A DNA stretch of 64,000 nt from Paraburkholderia bryophila (lineage in GTDB: Bacteria > Pseudomonadota > Gammaproteobacteria > Burkholderiales > Burkholderiaceae). The translations under genes were made by a program, and so were the position numbers. The notes below the pieces were generated by a model. That model was not told the origin of the DNA and did no database searches. It was given only the letters and a program-made list of their open reading frames with translations. Each line of letters starts with the position of its first letter. Within the stretch, counting starts at the first letter, position 1. The DNA is taken from contig NZ_QLTK01000006.1 of NCBI RefSeq assembly GCF_003269035.1, forward strand, positions 124,001 to 188,000. The letters run 5' to 3'. Shown here one piece after another: positions 42,390-50,621 of this stretch.

Positions 42390-42706
42390 AGGAGCAGTCC
42401 TGTTGCCGAAAGCCAGAAAAGAACCGCGACCGTCAGGCCGATGGCCACGCACACAAAAAGGAGGTACGGCACGGTCCGCGCCCAGCCGGTGGTCACGAAG
42501 ATCCGCTGGGCGACCAACGCGCCGACGAGTCCGAGCACGCCGCTCAGCAGCCAGAACGGAAAATACGCGCCGAAGATTTCAAACGATGGCGCGCCGCGCA
42601 ATGCGCATCCCTGCAAGCACAGGCTCGGGGCGGCCACGGCCGCGAGCGTGCGGGCGTGGCGCAGGCTCGGCTCACGGGCGCCTCGCTGGTTTAGTTCATG
42701 TGGCAT
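42386..42706 (-). CDS. YtcA-like small membrane lipoprotein
   Basis: A 106-residue protein leading the efflux operon. A lipobox-like LQGC (Cys 34) is followed by the conserved APSFEIFGAYFPFWL segment and two membrane helices (about 50-67 and 79-105). In E. coli, ytcA neighbours mdtNOP, and the same order here (ytcA-mdtN-mdtO-mdtP) supports the call. The N-terminal 20 residues before the hydrophobic stretch are polar, and the true start could be later, but no better codon is in frame. Confidence 0.75.
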   Translation of the reverse strand: MPHELNQRGAREPSLRHARTLAAVAAPSLCLQGCALRGAPSFEIFGAYFPFWLLSGVLGLVGALVAQRIFVTTGWARTVPYLLFVCVAIGLTVAVLFWLSATGLLL

Positions 42707-43043
42707 TGCGGCGTGGCCATAGGGTGGACGCGTGACGGAAGCAACCGGATCACGCGCACTTTACCAGCGCCGCCGTCGCTTTCGCCGTTTTCGTGTACAT
42801 GGCGTTTTTTGCTCGCGACCGGCCGTAAGCGTTTTGTCGGCGGGCGGTTCGGGCGCATCCCGTTCGCCCCGGTTCAGGACCGGCTATTCGATCGGCATAT
42901 GCCGGATCGCAACCCGGCAGGCAAGTTTGTACCGTGATCCGAAGAGCCCTGTACTATATGGTCCACAGGCGCCGCCCCGGCGGCCAGCAGGCAATCCGGC
43001 GCGCAGCAGGTGCGCGGCGCGCCAGCATCGTCCTCATGAGCTT
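42707..43043. other. 337-bp divergent intergenic region
   Basis: It separates the minus-strand efflux operon from the plus-strand REC protein. It holds short A/T-richer patches near 42940-42960 but no ORF, repeat or operator that I can identify. Promoters for both sides must lie here. Confidence 0.5.
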
Positions 43044-44006
43044 ATGAACCACTTTATCCGCCCCCCCGTTTCTCATCCGGCCACGGTTGTCTTCGTCGAC
43101 GACAACGACAGCTACCTCGACGCACTGCGCCGTTTCTTTCCGGACACGTCGACCAATCTGTTTTTCTCGCGGCCGCAAACGGCGTTGGCTTTCATTCGCC
43201 AGCACGCGCGTGAGAATTCGCTGGAGTTCGCGTCGGCATCGGCGTGTCTGAGCGAAACCGGGATCGAACGGCTGGTCGAAACGTCGGCGGAGCGGGATCT
43301 GCTCGCGCGCGGCGCGCGCTTCGCGGAGGTGGCGGCGGTCGTGGTGGACTACGACATGCCGGGCATGAGCGGCGTCGAATTCCTCGCGTCGATCTCCCAC
43401 CTGCGCTGTGCGAAAGTGTTGCTGACCGGCGTCGCGGATGAAACCGTCGCGGTGAAAGCCTTCAATGCCGGGATCGTGGATCTGTATCTGCGCAAGACCG
43501 AACCCGATTCAGCCAACCGGCTGGTCCATTTTCTGAACGATGCGAAGAACCGGCACTGTCTGGAAGGCGGATGGCTGGCGTTGGGCGAGAACGGTTTGAC
43601 GTACTGCGACCCGCGCACGAAAAAAGTGATTGGCGAGGTGGTGGCCGCGCACGGCATCGTCGAGTACTACTGGCGCCCCGAGCAGAACGCGATTCTGATG
43701 TTCGACCGTGCCGGCAACCCGAGCGTGTTCGTCGCGTGGGCGGAGAACGACTGGATCTCGCAGGGCGAAATCGTCGCGGACGAAAGCGGCCCGGTCGAGC
43801 TGTTGCGGCAAATGGCGGTGCGCGAGGCGATGCCGTTATTCTGGCCGCACCTCGCGTATCGCGCCGGCTTGAATTTCCGGTCGCTCACGCCGCAGAAGAT
43901 TCCCGGCTGGGACGACGCGTTCTATTGCTGGACCCGGATCGAAGCGGCGGAAGTCGGCATGGACGTCGTGACGTATTCGCAGTGGCGCAAGGAAATTGCC
44001 CACTGA
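43044..44006 (+). CDS. response-regulator-like protein with inserted loop and unknown C-terminal domain
   Basis: A 320-residue protein. Residues 13-160 form a receiver domain: acidic pair VFVDDND, phospho-Asp 102 in VVVDYDMPGMSGVEFL, the Thr in VLLTGVADE and the switch Lys in LYLRKTEPD. About 40 extra residues (roughly 55-95) sit between the second strand and the Asp strand. The C-terminal half (165-320), from GGWLALGENGLTYCDPRTKK to GWDDAFYCWTRIEAAEVGMD, has no helix-turn-helix or enzyme motif and I do not recognise it. No kinase gene is adjacent. It may be a stand-alone signalling or binding module. Confidence 0.75.
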   Translation: MNHFIRPPVSHPATVVFVDDNDSYLDALRRFFPDTSTNLFFSRPQTALAFIRQHARENSLEFASASACLSETGIERLVETSAERDLLARGARFAEVAAVVVDYDMPGMSGVEFLASISHLRCAKVLLTGVADETVAVKAFNAGIVDLYLRKTEPDSANRLVHFLNDAKNRHCLEGGWLALGENGLTYCDPRTKKVIGEVVAAHGIVEYYWRPEQNAILMFDRAGNPSVFVAWAENDWISQGEIVADESGPVELLRQMAVREAMPLFWPHLAYRAGLNFRSLTPQKIPGWDDAFYCWTRIEAAEVGMDVVTYSQWRKEIAH

Positions 44007-44013
44007 GCAGCGG

Positions 44014-44994
44014 CTAGCGGCCGTGGCGGCTTGACGCTTCCACGTCGAACATCGGCGCCGCGTGTGCCGACAGAAAATCGCACACCTCGCGATGCAGCAT
44101 CCGCACACCGGGGCTCGATTCGAGCGCCCGCCAACATCCATGCACCAATCCGGCGCCGATCCACAGACGGGCTTCTCCACCTGCCGCGTCGATGCGTTCC
44201 ACGAACACGCGCGCGTCGTCCCTCAGCGGATCATGTTCGACCCCGATCGCGAGCGTCGGCGGCAGGCCGTCGAAGCGCGTGGCCTCGAGCGGAATCGTCC
44301 ATGCCGGGTAAGGCCGGTGCTCGCCCCAGTACAGATCGCGAAACGAATGGACGTCGCTCAGTTTGAGCATGGGCGCTTGCGCTTCGGTGTCGCGGGCGGG
44401 CGGTTGGGGATCGGTGCCGAGCATCGGATAAACCAGCGCGAGGCCTTGCACGCCGCCAATACCGTCGTCGCGCAAACGCATCGCCACGCTGGCCGCGAGC
44501 GTGGCGCCCGCGCTGTCGCCGGCGAGTTGCAGCGTCGTGCCGCTGTTCAGATTGAACGGTAGCCGACGCTCCAGCGCGGCCAACGTGACGTCGAGACAAT
44601 CGTCATGCGCGGCCGGCGCGCGGTGTTCCGGCGCCAGCCGGTAGTCGACCGCGATGACGTCGAGGCCGGTGTCGGCGGCGATGCGTGCCGTGACGAGTTG
44701 ATGACTGTCCAGCGAGCCGAGCACGAAACCGCCGCCGTGAAAGTACAACACGGCGCCGTGAGCCGCCTGCTCGCCGCGCGCACGATGGCGGTAGAGCCGC
44801 AATTTGAGGGGATGACCGGCGCGCGTCTGGAATTCGGCATCCCTGACGCTCAATTCCTCCGGCAACGCGGGTGTCAGCGTGGCCGCGTAACGGTCGTAAA
44901 GCTCGCGCTGCTCACGCGGCGACAGCGACGTGGTGTGCGCAGGATAAATCGCCACGGCCCGTTCGATGAATGCGGCAATCTGCGGTTCGAGCAT
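44014..44994 (-). CDS. HSL-type alpha/beta hydrolase of the carnitine operon
   Basis: A 326-residue esterase/lipase-like enzyme. The oxyanion motif is VLYFHGGGFVLGSLDSHQ (HGGG near residue 85) and the nucleophile elbow GDSAGATLA, both typical of the hormone-sensitive-lipase family. The Asp and His follow at about 255 and 288 (GVEHDPLRDDARVF, GLVHGCWRALE). It ends the carnitine operon, two bases after the thioesterase stop. Pseudomonas carnitine clusters use a short-chain acylcarnitine hydrolase (HocS), so release of carnitine from its esters is a reasonable role. Confidence 0.85.
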   Translation of the reverse strand: MLEPQIAAFIERAVAIYPAHTTSLSPREQRELYDRYAATLTPALPEELSVRDAEFQTRAGHPLKLRLYRHRARGEQAAHGAVLYFHGGGFVLGSLDSHQLVTARIAADTGLDVIAVDYRLAPEHRAPAAHDDCLDVTLAALERRLPFNLNSGTTLQLAGDSAGATLAASVAMRLRDDGIGGVQGLALVYPMLGTDPQPPARDTEAQAPMLKLSDVHSFRDLYWGEHRPYPAWTIPLEATRFDGLPPTLAIGVEHDPLRDDARVFVERIDAAGGEARLWIGAGLVHGCWRALESSPGVRMLHREVCDFLSAHAAPMFDVEASSRHGR

Positions 44995-44996
44995 GT

Positions 44997-45494
44997 TTAC
45001 TCGCTGGTCTGGGTTCGCACCGGCAAACCGATAACGCGCCCCGCGTATTTTGCCGGGGGTCGTTCGGCATGCGCATCCGCCAATGATCGCACGTAGGCCG
45101 CAACGTCGGGGTCGAACGCGACCGCGCGCGGTCCGCTGGTGTCGACATGCAGCAGCATCTGTTCGCCGGCCGCGACCGGTTCAGCGCCGTCGCCCGCGAA
45201 CATTTCCAGATACAGATGCAGCCGCTTCGCGTCGTGCCCGAGTAGGCGCATGTCGACGCGAACCGGCGTGCCCTCCTTGATTTCGTGCAGATAGTTGATG
45301 TGCGCTTCGAGCGTGTAGATCGAGCGCTTTCGCGCTTTGCGTACCGCATCGGGCAAACCGATCAGGTCGATCAACGCATCGGTTGCGAAGCTGAAGATCA
45401 GCATGTAGAACGCGTCGCGCAAGTGGCCGTTGTAGTCGACCCATTGCGCGCGTACAGAATCGCGATAGCAGGGCAGGGATACGGGTTGCGGCAT
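44997..45494 (-). CDS. hot-dog thioesterase of the carnitine operon
   Basis: A 165-residue protein. I start it at ATG 45494 (MPQPVSLPCYRDSVRAQW), which has GGAGACG about nine bases upstream; ATG 45548 is also in frame but lacks a ribosome site. The hot-dog fold signature VRAQWVDYNGHLRDAFYMLI holds the 4HBT Asp. In some genomes this domain is fused to the C-terminus of L-carnitine dehydrogenase; here it is separate and lies 93 bases behind that gene. It probably hydrolyses a CoA thioester (betainyl-CoA) formed in carnitine breakdown. Confidence 0.85.
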   Translation of the reverse strand: MPQPVSLPCYRDSVRAQWVDYNGHLRDAFYMLIFSFATDALIDLIGLPDAVRKARKRSIYTLEAHINYLHEIKEGTPVRVDMRLLGHDAKRLHLYLEMFAGDGAEPVAAGEQMLLHVDTSGPRAVAFDPDVAAYVRSLADAHAERPPAKYAGRVIGLPVRTQTSE

Positions 45495-45587
45495 GGGCCA
45501 TTCGTCTCCGTGGTTCGGTTGAAATGATGCAGGTTCGGCGCGGCCCATGCCGCCGATGCACCGGCATGGGCCGCGCTTGCCACAGCG

Positions 45588-46553
45588 TCAATCCGCTGGC
45601 TGCAATCCATGCCGCGCTTTCGCGTCGCCGATCGCCGCGAGCACGCTCGTAATGCAGTCGTCGCGATAACGCTCCAGTTGCTTGATCGAGCGCGGGCCGA
45701 CCTGTTCCGCCGTGCCGTCCACCACGCGATCGATCAATTCGTCCGTGAGCTTCGGCGCCACCAGTTTAGTCCACGGCAGCTCCAGCGCCGGGCCGAACTG
45801 CTGCATGAAGTGGCGCATGCCGGCGTCGCCGCCCGCGAGCGTGTAGGTGAGGAAGGTGCCCATGAACGACCAGCGGATGCCGGCGCCGAAGCGGATCGCG
45901 TCGTCGATTTCGCCGGTGGTCGCCACGCCTTCGTTCACCAGATGCAGTGCCTCGCGCCACAGCGCTTCGAGCAGGCGATCGGCGATAAACCCCGGCACTT
46001 CCTTGCGAACGAGCAGCGGTCGCATCGACAGCGCGCGGTAGATGTCGAGCGCGGCGTCGATCGTTGCCGGCGCGGTCGCGGCGCCCCCCAGCACTTCCAC
46101 CAGCGGCAGCAGATAAACCGGATTGAACGGATGCCCGACGATGCAGCGCTGCGGATGCACCGCCCGCGCGTAAAAGTCGCTCGGCAGCAACCCTGAGGTG
46201 GACGACGCGATGATCGCGTCCGGCTTCGCGGCGCGGCTGATCTGCTCGTGCAGTGCGAGTTTCAGTTCCTCGCGCTCGGGTGCGCTTTCCTGAATGAAGT
46301 CGGCCTGTGCGACACATGCTTCGATCGTCGTGACGAAGCGCAGGCGCTCCGGCGACGCGCCCTCGGCCAGCCCGACGCGTTCGAGCGCCGGCCACGCATT
46401 CGCGATGTTCTCGCGCAACTGTTTTTCCGCGCCCGTTGCCGGGTCCCACGCGATCACATCGAGTCCATGCGCGAGCGCGCGCGCCACCCAACCGCTGCCG
46501 ATCACGCCCACACCGATGGCCGCAAATGTTTTGATATCGACGATCACTGCCAT
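45588..46553 (-). CDS. lcdH: L-carnitine dehydrogenase
   Basis: A 321-residue enzyme of the 3-hydroxyacyl-CoA dehydrogenase family. The NAD-binding motif is [20 protein letters not shown]. Catalytic and substrate parts include [16 protein letters not shown] and [19 protein letters not shown], which carries the active His. The C-terminal domain follows [20 protein letters not shown]. It oxidises L-carnitine to 3-dehydrocarnitine with NAD+. The call relies on these motifs and the flanking cleavage enzyme, thioesterase and carnitine-binding protein. Like its relatives it acts in the cytoplasm as a dimer. Confidence 0.9.
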   Translation of the reverse strand: MAVIVDIKTFAAIGVGVIGSGWVARALAHGLDVIAWDPATGAEKQLRENIANAWPALERVGLAEGASPERLRFVTTIEACVAQADFIQESAPEREELKLALHEQISRAAKPDAIIASSTSGLLPSDFYARAVHPQRCIVGHPFNPVYLLPLVEVLGGAATAPATIDAALDIYRALSMRPLLVRKEVPGFIADRLLEALWREALHLVNEGVATTGEIDDAIRFGAGIRWSFMGTFLTYTLAGGDAGMRHFMQQFGPALELPWTKLVAPKLTDELIDRVVDGTAEQVGPRSIKQLERYRDDCITSVLAAIGDAKARHGLQPAD

Positions 46554-46592
46554 TGCTGAGATTTCCTTTGTCTACGAGTTGCAGAGTGGCGA

Positions 46593-47522
46593 TCACGCAT
46601 ACTGGCCGGCCGCACGCCGCTCCAGTTGCCGCTCGCCGCGCGCCGGCAAGCCCAGCTTGCGGCGTCCTTCAGCCGGGGTCAGCGCACGCGCGCCGAGCCT
46701 TTCGATGATTTCCACCGCGCGCCGCACCAGCGTGCCGTTGGTTGCGGGCACACCTTTGTCGAGCCAGATGTTGTCTTCGAGCCCCACGCGCACGTGACCG
46801 CCGAGCAGCATCGCCTGCGCGACCATCGGCATCTGCATGCGGCCGATCCCGAAGCCGGCCCAGTGCGCGCCGGGCGGCAGGTTGTCGGCCATGGCCTTCA
46901 TCGACGTGGTGTCGGCGGGCGCGCCCCAGGGAATGCCGAGGCAAATCTGGAACAGCGGCGGCGCGTCGAGCAGGCCTTCCTTCAGCAACTGTTTGGCGAA
47001 CCACAAATGGCCGGTATCGAAGATTTCCAGCTCCGGCTTCACGCCGAGTTCCTGAATGCGCCGCGCACCGGCGCGAAGTTGCGCGGGCGTCGACACGTAG
47101 ATGTAATCGCCGTCGCCGAAATTGAGCGTGCCGCAATCGAGCGTGCAGATTTCCGGCAACAGTTCCTCGACATGCGCGAGACGCGTCAGGCCGCCCACCA
47201 GATCGGTGTTGGCGCCGAAGCGCATCGGGTCCTCGCCGGGACCGATCTCCAGATCGCCGCCCATGCCCGCCGTCAGGTTGATGATCACGTCGGTGCCCGA
47301 CGAGCGGATCCGGTCGACTACCTCGCGGTACAACTGCGGATCGCGGCTGCCGCGGCCGGTTTCCGGATCGCGTACGTGGCAGTGCGCGACGGTCGCGCCC
47401 GCTTTGGCGGCTTCGATCGCGGCCTCGGCGATCTGCTTCGGCGTGACCGGAATGGCCGGATGCTTGCCGACGGTGTCGCCGGCGCCGGTGACCGCGCAGG
47501 TCACGATGACTTCATGATTCAT
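46593..47522 (-). CDS. beta-keto acid cleavage enzyme (dehydrocarnitine cleavage)
   Basis: A 309-residue BKACE-family TIM barrel. ATG 47522 begins [20 protein letters not shown]. His 47 and His 49 in [12 protein letters not shown] are metal ligands, and [30 protein letters not shown] and [20 protein letters not shown] are family blocks. Such enzymes transfer the acetoacetate-like part of a beta-keto acid to acetyl-CoA. In this setting the expected reaction is 3-dehydrocarnitine plus acetyl-CoA to acetoacetate plus betainyl-CoA. It lies 39 bases upstream of the dehydrogenase. Confidence 0.9.
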   Translation of the reverse strand: MNHEVIVTCAVTGAGDTVGKHPAIPVTPKQIAEAAIEAAKAGATVAHCHVRDPETGRGSRDPQLYREVVDRIRSSGTDVIINLTAGMGGDLEIGPGEDPMRFGANTDLVGGLTRLAHVEELLPEICTLDCGTLNFGDGDYIYVSTPAQLRAGARRIQELGVKPELEIFDTGHLWFAKQLLKEGLLDAPPLFQICLGIPWGAPADTTSMKAMADNLPPGAHWAGFGIGRMQMPMVAQAMLLGGHVRVGLEDNIWLDKGVPATNGTLVRRAVEIIERLGARALTPAEGRRKLGLPARGERQLERRAAGQYA

Positions 47523-47592
47523 GCGTGCTAGTTCCTGTGAATGGGGATGCGCTTGAGATGCCCTTGAGATGCACAACTCGCGATGACGACGC

Positions 47593-48555
47593 TCAGAGGC
47601 CCAGATAGGCTTTCACCGCGGGCAAGCCGTCCTTGCCGTCGTAGGTCTTCACGCCGGCCAGCCAGGCGTCGAGTACTTGCGGGTTTTTCTTCAGATAGGC
47701 CCTCGCGGCGTCGGCGGGTTTTTCCTTGTTCATGACCGACTGCATGACGACGTTTTCCAGTTGTGTCGAGAAGCGCAGATTGCTCACGAGCTTGCCGGCG
47801 TTCGGGCAACGCGTCAGAAAGTCGGGGGACGTCAGCGTATAAACGCGTGCCTCGCCGTCGTTCGGACCGAATACGCCGTCGCTGCCGGTCAGGTATTTCA
47901 TGTCGATCGTGATGTTCATGGGATGCGGTTCCCAGCCGAGAAACACCACCCATTTCTTCTCGCGGATCGCACGATCCACCGACACCAGCATGCCCGCTTC
48001 GCTCGATTCGATCAGCTTGAAACCGCCGAGCCCGAACTGATTGCTGGCGATCATTTTCTGGATCGCGGCATTGGCGCTGCTGCCGGGTTCGATGCCATAG
48101 ATCTTGCCGTCGAGCTGGTCGCGATGTTTGGCGATGTCGGCGAAGGTCTTCAGGCCCGCGTCGTATTCGTAGCTCGGCACCGCGAAGGTCGCCTTGGCGC
48201 CGGTCAGATTGGGCGGCTGCAGCACGTTGATGGCTTTCGACTCGACGAACGGGCTGATCGCTTTTTCCTGCACCGGCCACCAGTAGCCGAGCGACACGTC
48301 GAGCTGCTTGCTCTTGAGACCCGCAAATGAGATCGGTACGGAGGCGACCGTGGTGACCGGCTGATAACCGAGCCCTTCGAACACGGTCGATGCGAGCGCG
48401 GTAGTCGACGTGATATCCGTCCAGCCGATGTCGGCGAAATGCACCGCGCGGCAGGCGGCCGGATCCTGCGCGAAAGCGGGCGCAGCGGCGGCGATGGCGG
48501 CGAAGCCGACGACGCCCACGAGATAAGCAAGCAAGGCATTGAGACGACACTTCAT
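47593..48555 (-). CDS. caiX: carnitine-binding periplasmic protein, CaiX-like
   Basis: A 320-residue protein with a signal peptide (residues 1-29, ending AFAQ; ATG 48555). The mature part is an OpuAC-type quaternary-amine binder: [40 protein letters not shown] and [15 protein letters not shown], where Trp residues form the ammonium-binding cage. No permease or ATPase is next to it. In Pseudomonas, CaiX is likewise an orphan that uses the CbcWV transporter core encoded elsewhere, so the same arrangement is inferred here. It is the first gene of the carnitine operon. Confidence 0.85.
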   Translation of the reverse strand: MKCRLNALLAYLVGVVGFAAIAAAAPAFAQDPAACRAVHFADIGWTDITSTTALASTVFEGLGYQPVTTVASVPISFAGLKSKQLDVSLGYWWPVQEKAISPFVESKAINVLQPPNLTGAKATFAVPSYEYDAGLKTFADIAKHRDQLDGKIYGIEPGSSANAAIQKMIASNQFGLGGFKLIESSEAGMLVSVDRAIREKKWVVFLGWEPHPMNITIDMKYLTGSDGVFGPNDGEARVYTLTSPDFLTRCPNAGKLVSNLRFSTQLENVVMQSVMNKEKPADAARAYLKKNPQVLDAWLAGVKTYDGKDGLPAVKAYLGL

Positions 48556-48961
48556 GAGGTTCCCCCTTCTGGCACGTTGAACGGCGTGTTTCGAACCGGG
48601 CCGCGGCTCGAACGGAGATGCGGCGCATGGACCGGCGCGACGGTTTGGATACGGCAACAAACTGGGTGATATCTGGACTGCGCTGGACTCAGGAATGACG
48701 TTACGTTAATGCCCCATATTCCCGCCAAAGCGACCGCCAGCGACCCGTTCTTGCTCTAACGCGACCTCGAGGGAAAACCAGCAGTGCCGGCTAAAACGCG
48801 TGGCAGGGCGGCGTTGCAGTGCACCACGCATCGCATCGCGGCGTCTGGCCGCGCGGATTTTTGGCGCGCCTTGCCGGTTGATGCACTGCTTGCTACGCTC
48901 GCCGGGACGCCGCGTCCCCACGTTGTATTCCGCGTTGTATCCCTGATCGAGTCTGAGCACG
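48556..48961. other. 406-bp divergent region between the carnitine operon and its regulator
   Basis: No ORF of coding character is present. The dyad ACGTTACGT (48699-48707) stands out weakly. CdhR-type operators and promoters for both directions must lie here, but I cannot place them. Confidence 0.45.
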
Positions 48962-49972
48962 ATGCCCGAAGATATGTCGTTCCTGCTGCTGCCGGGCTTT
49001 TCGGCGATCGGTTTCATGTCGGCGGTGGAACCGTTGCGGGTGGCGAACCGCTTTCGCGATGCGCTGTACCGCTGGCGCATTCTTAGTCTCGACGGCGCGC
49101 CGGTCGCGGCCAGCAACGGCATTTCGATCAACGCGGATGCGGCCATCGGCGAGGTCGGCACGGCGCAGACGCTGTTCGTGGTCGCAGGCTTCGAACCGCT
49201 GGCCTGCTATAGCCGCGCGCTGGCCGATTCCTTGAAGCGGATCGAGCGGGCCGGCGCGACGCTCGGCGCCATCGACACCGGCAGTTTCATCCTTGCGGAA
49301 GCTGGCTTGCTGAACGGTACGGACAGCGTGACCGTGCATTGGGAAGCGCTGTCGGCATTCCGCGAGCGCTATCCGTCACTGGATGCGAGCCAGGAGCTGT
49401 TCGAAATCGGCGCGCGGCGTATTACGTGCGCGGGCGGCACGGCGTCGATCGACATGATGCTCGACCTGATTGGCCGTAAGCACGGTGCGGCGCTGGCTTC
49501 GTCGGTGTCGGAGCAATTCGTGGTGAGCCGGATCCGGCAGCGCTCGGACCATCAGCGCATGGAGATCGCCGCGCGCTACGGGGTGCACAATCGCAAGCTG
49601 ATTCAGGTGATCGGCGTGATGGAACGGCACATGGAAGAGCCGCTGGCGCCGGACCAGCTCGCGCAGGAAATCGGCGTGACGCGGCGCCAGCTGGAGCGGC
49701 TTTTCTGCGCGTCGCTGAAGGACACGCCGACGCATTTCTACCTGCAACTGCGTCTCGCCCGAGCGCGTGAGTTGCTGCAGCAGACCGACATGTCGATCAC
49801 ATCGATTTGCGTGGCGTGCGGATTCGAGTCGCCGTCGCATTTTTCACGGACCTATCGCGCGCGCTTCGGCGCAAGTCCGAGAAGCGACCGGCAGGCGACG
49901 GGCGGCCGAAATGCCACCGGGTTGTCGTCGCTGGACGAGCCGGCTGCGGTGCCGATGCTTTCGGAAAGCTGA
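48962..49972 (+). CDS. cdhR: GlxA/CdhR-type regulator of carnitine catabolism
   Basis: A 336-residue protein. Residues 1-180 form a DJ-1/PfpI-like amidase domain (DMSFLLLPGFSAIGFMSAVE and ADSLKRIERAGATLGAIDTG), with a Thr or Ser at the usual nucleophile position (IDTGSFILAEAG). Residues 215-315 are an AraC-type double helix-turn-helix (EIGVTRRQLERLFCASLKDT and SITSICVACGFESPSHFSRT). This is the architecture of CdhR, which activates carnitine genes in Pseudomonas. It is divergent from the carnitine operon across 406 bases. Confidence 0.87.
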   Translation: MPEDMSFLLLPGFSAIGFMSAVEPLRVANRFRDALYRWRILSLDGAPVAASNGISINADAAIGEVGTAQTLFVVAGFEPLACYSRALADSLKRIERAGATLGAIDTGSFILAEAGLLNGTDSVTVHWEALSAFRERYPSLDASQELFEIGARRITCAGGTASIDMMLDLIGRKHGAALASSVSEQFVVSRIRQRSDHQRMEIAARYGVHNRKLIQVIGVMERHMEEPLAPDQLAQEIGVTRRQLERLFCASLKDTPTHFYLQLRLARARELLQQTDMSITSICVACGFESPSHFSRTYRARFGASPRSDRQATGGRNATGLSSLDEPAAVPMLSES

Positions 49973-50118
49973 CGATTCGTCGATTATCTCGATTTTGACA
50001 ACACTCAATTGGCACTTTAGGGGTTTACCCTAGGCAACCCGACTCCTACACTTCCTCCATCCGCTGCAGACATCACGCCTCGCAGCGCTAGACAAAATAA
50101 TTTCTGGAGGTAGTCATC

Positions 50119-50439
50119 ATGAAGTCGCTGATCGAAGCCGCAGTTATCGCCGCCCTTATCACCGCGCCGCTGGCCGCTTTCGCCCAGTCGAATCAACCGG
50201 TTACGCGCGCTCAGGTGCGTGCTGAACTGGTCCAGCTGGAAAAGGCCGGCTACAACCCGGCAACCTCGAACGACTACGACTACCCGGCCAACATTCAGGC
50301 TGCCGAAGCCCGCGTCGCCGCTCAAAATGCGCAGACCAGCGGTTATGGTTCGGCCACCAATGGTTCGTCGCAAGCAGGTAGCCGTGCGAGCACGTCGTCG
50401 AGCTCGTACTCGGCTCCGGTTGCCAGCTACGGCCACTAA
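50119..50439 (+). CDS. DUF4148 secreted protein
   Basis: A 106-residue protein with a clear signal peptide (residues 1-23, ending AFAQ). The motif TRAQVRAELVQLEKAGYNPA is the defining segment of DUF4148, a family abundant in Burkholderia. The last 45 residues are Ser/Gly/Ala-rich and look unstructured. The ribosome site CTGGAGG is strong and a stable terminator follows, suggesting high, monocistronic expression. The role is unknown; related proteins are exported and often stress-induced. Confidence 0.87.
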   Translation: MKSLIEAAVIAALITAPLAAFAQSNQPVTRAQVRAELVQLEKAGYNPATSNDYDYPANIQAAEARVAAQNAQTSGYGSATNGSSQAGSRASTSSSSYSAPVASYGH

Positions 50440-50494
50440 GCATTGACCCGGGTGTGAGTCGAACGCTCGCGCCGGTTCGATAAGCATCAAACGC

Positions 50495-50534
50495 AACAGG
50501 CTTGCTTCACCGAGAGGTGACGCAAGCCTGTTTT
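50495..50534 (+). terminator. strong terminator after the DUF4148 gene
   Basis: AACAGGCTTGC (50495-50505) pairs with GCAAGCCTGTT (50522-50532). An inner stem, TCACC/GGTGA, closes the GAGA loop. A T-tract runs to 50534. Confidence 0.88.
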
Positions 50535-50558
50535 GCATTCAGCGATTCAGCGATTCAG

Positions 50559-50593
50559 CAAAAAAAAGCCACGCCGGATCAACCGACGTGGCT
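50559..50593 (-). terminator. terminator after gabD
   Basis: On the minus strand AGCCACG (from 50593) pairs with CGTGGCT around an inner CGG/CCG stem, followed by seven or more Ts (As at 50560-50567 on the plus strand). It ends the gabTD transcript. Confidence 0.85.
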
Positions 50594-50621
50594 GTTCTTC
50601 ATGCTTCAAGCGTCCTGACGA

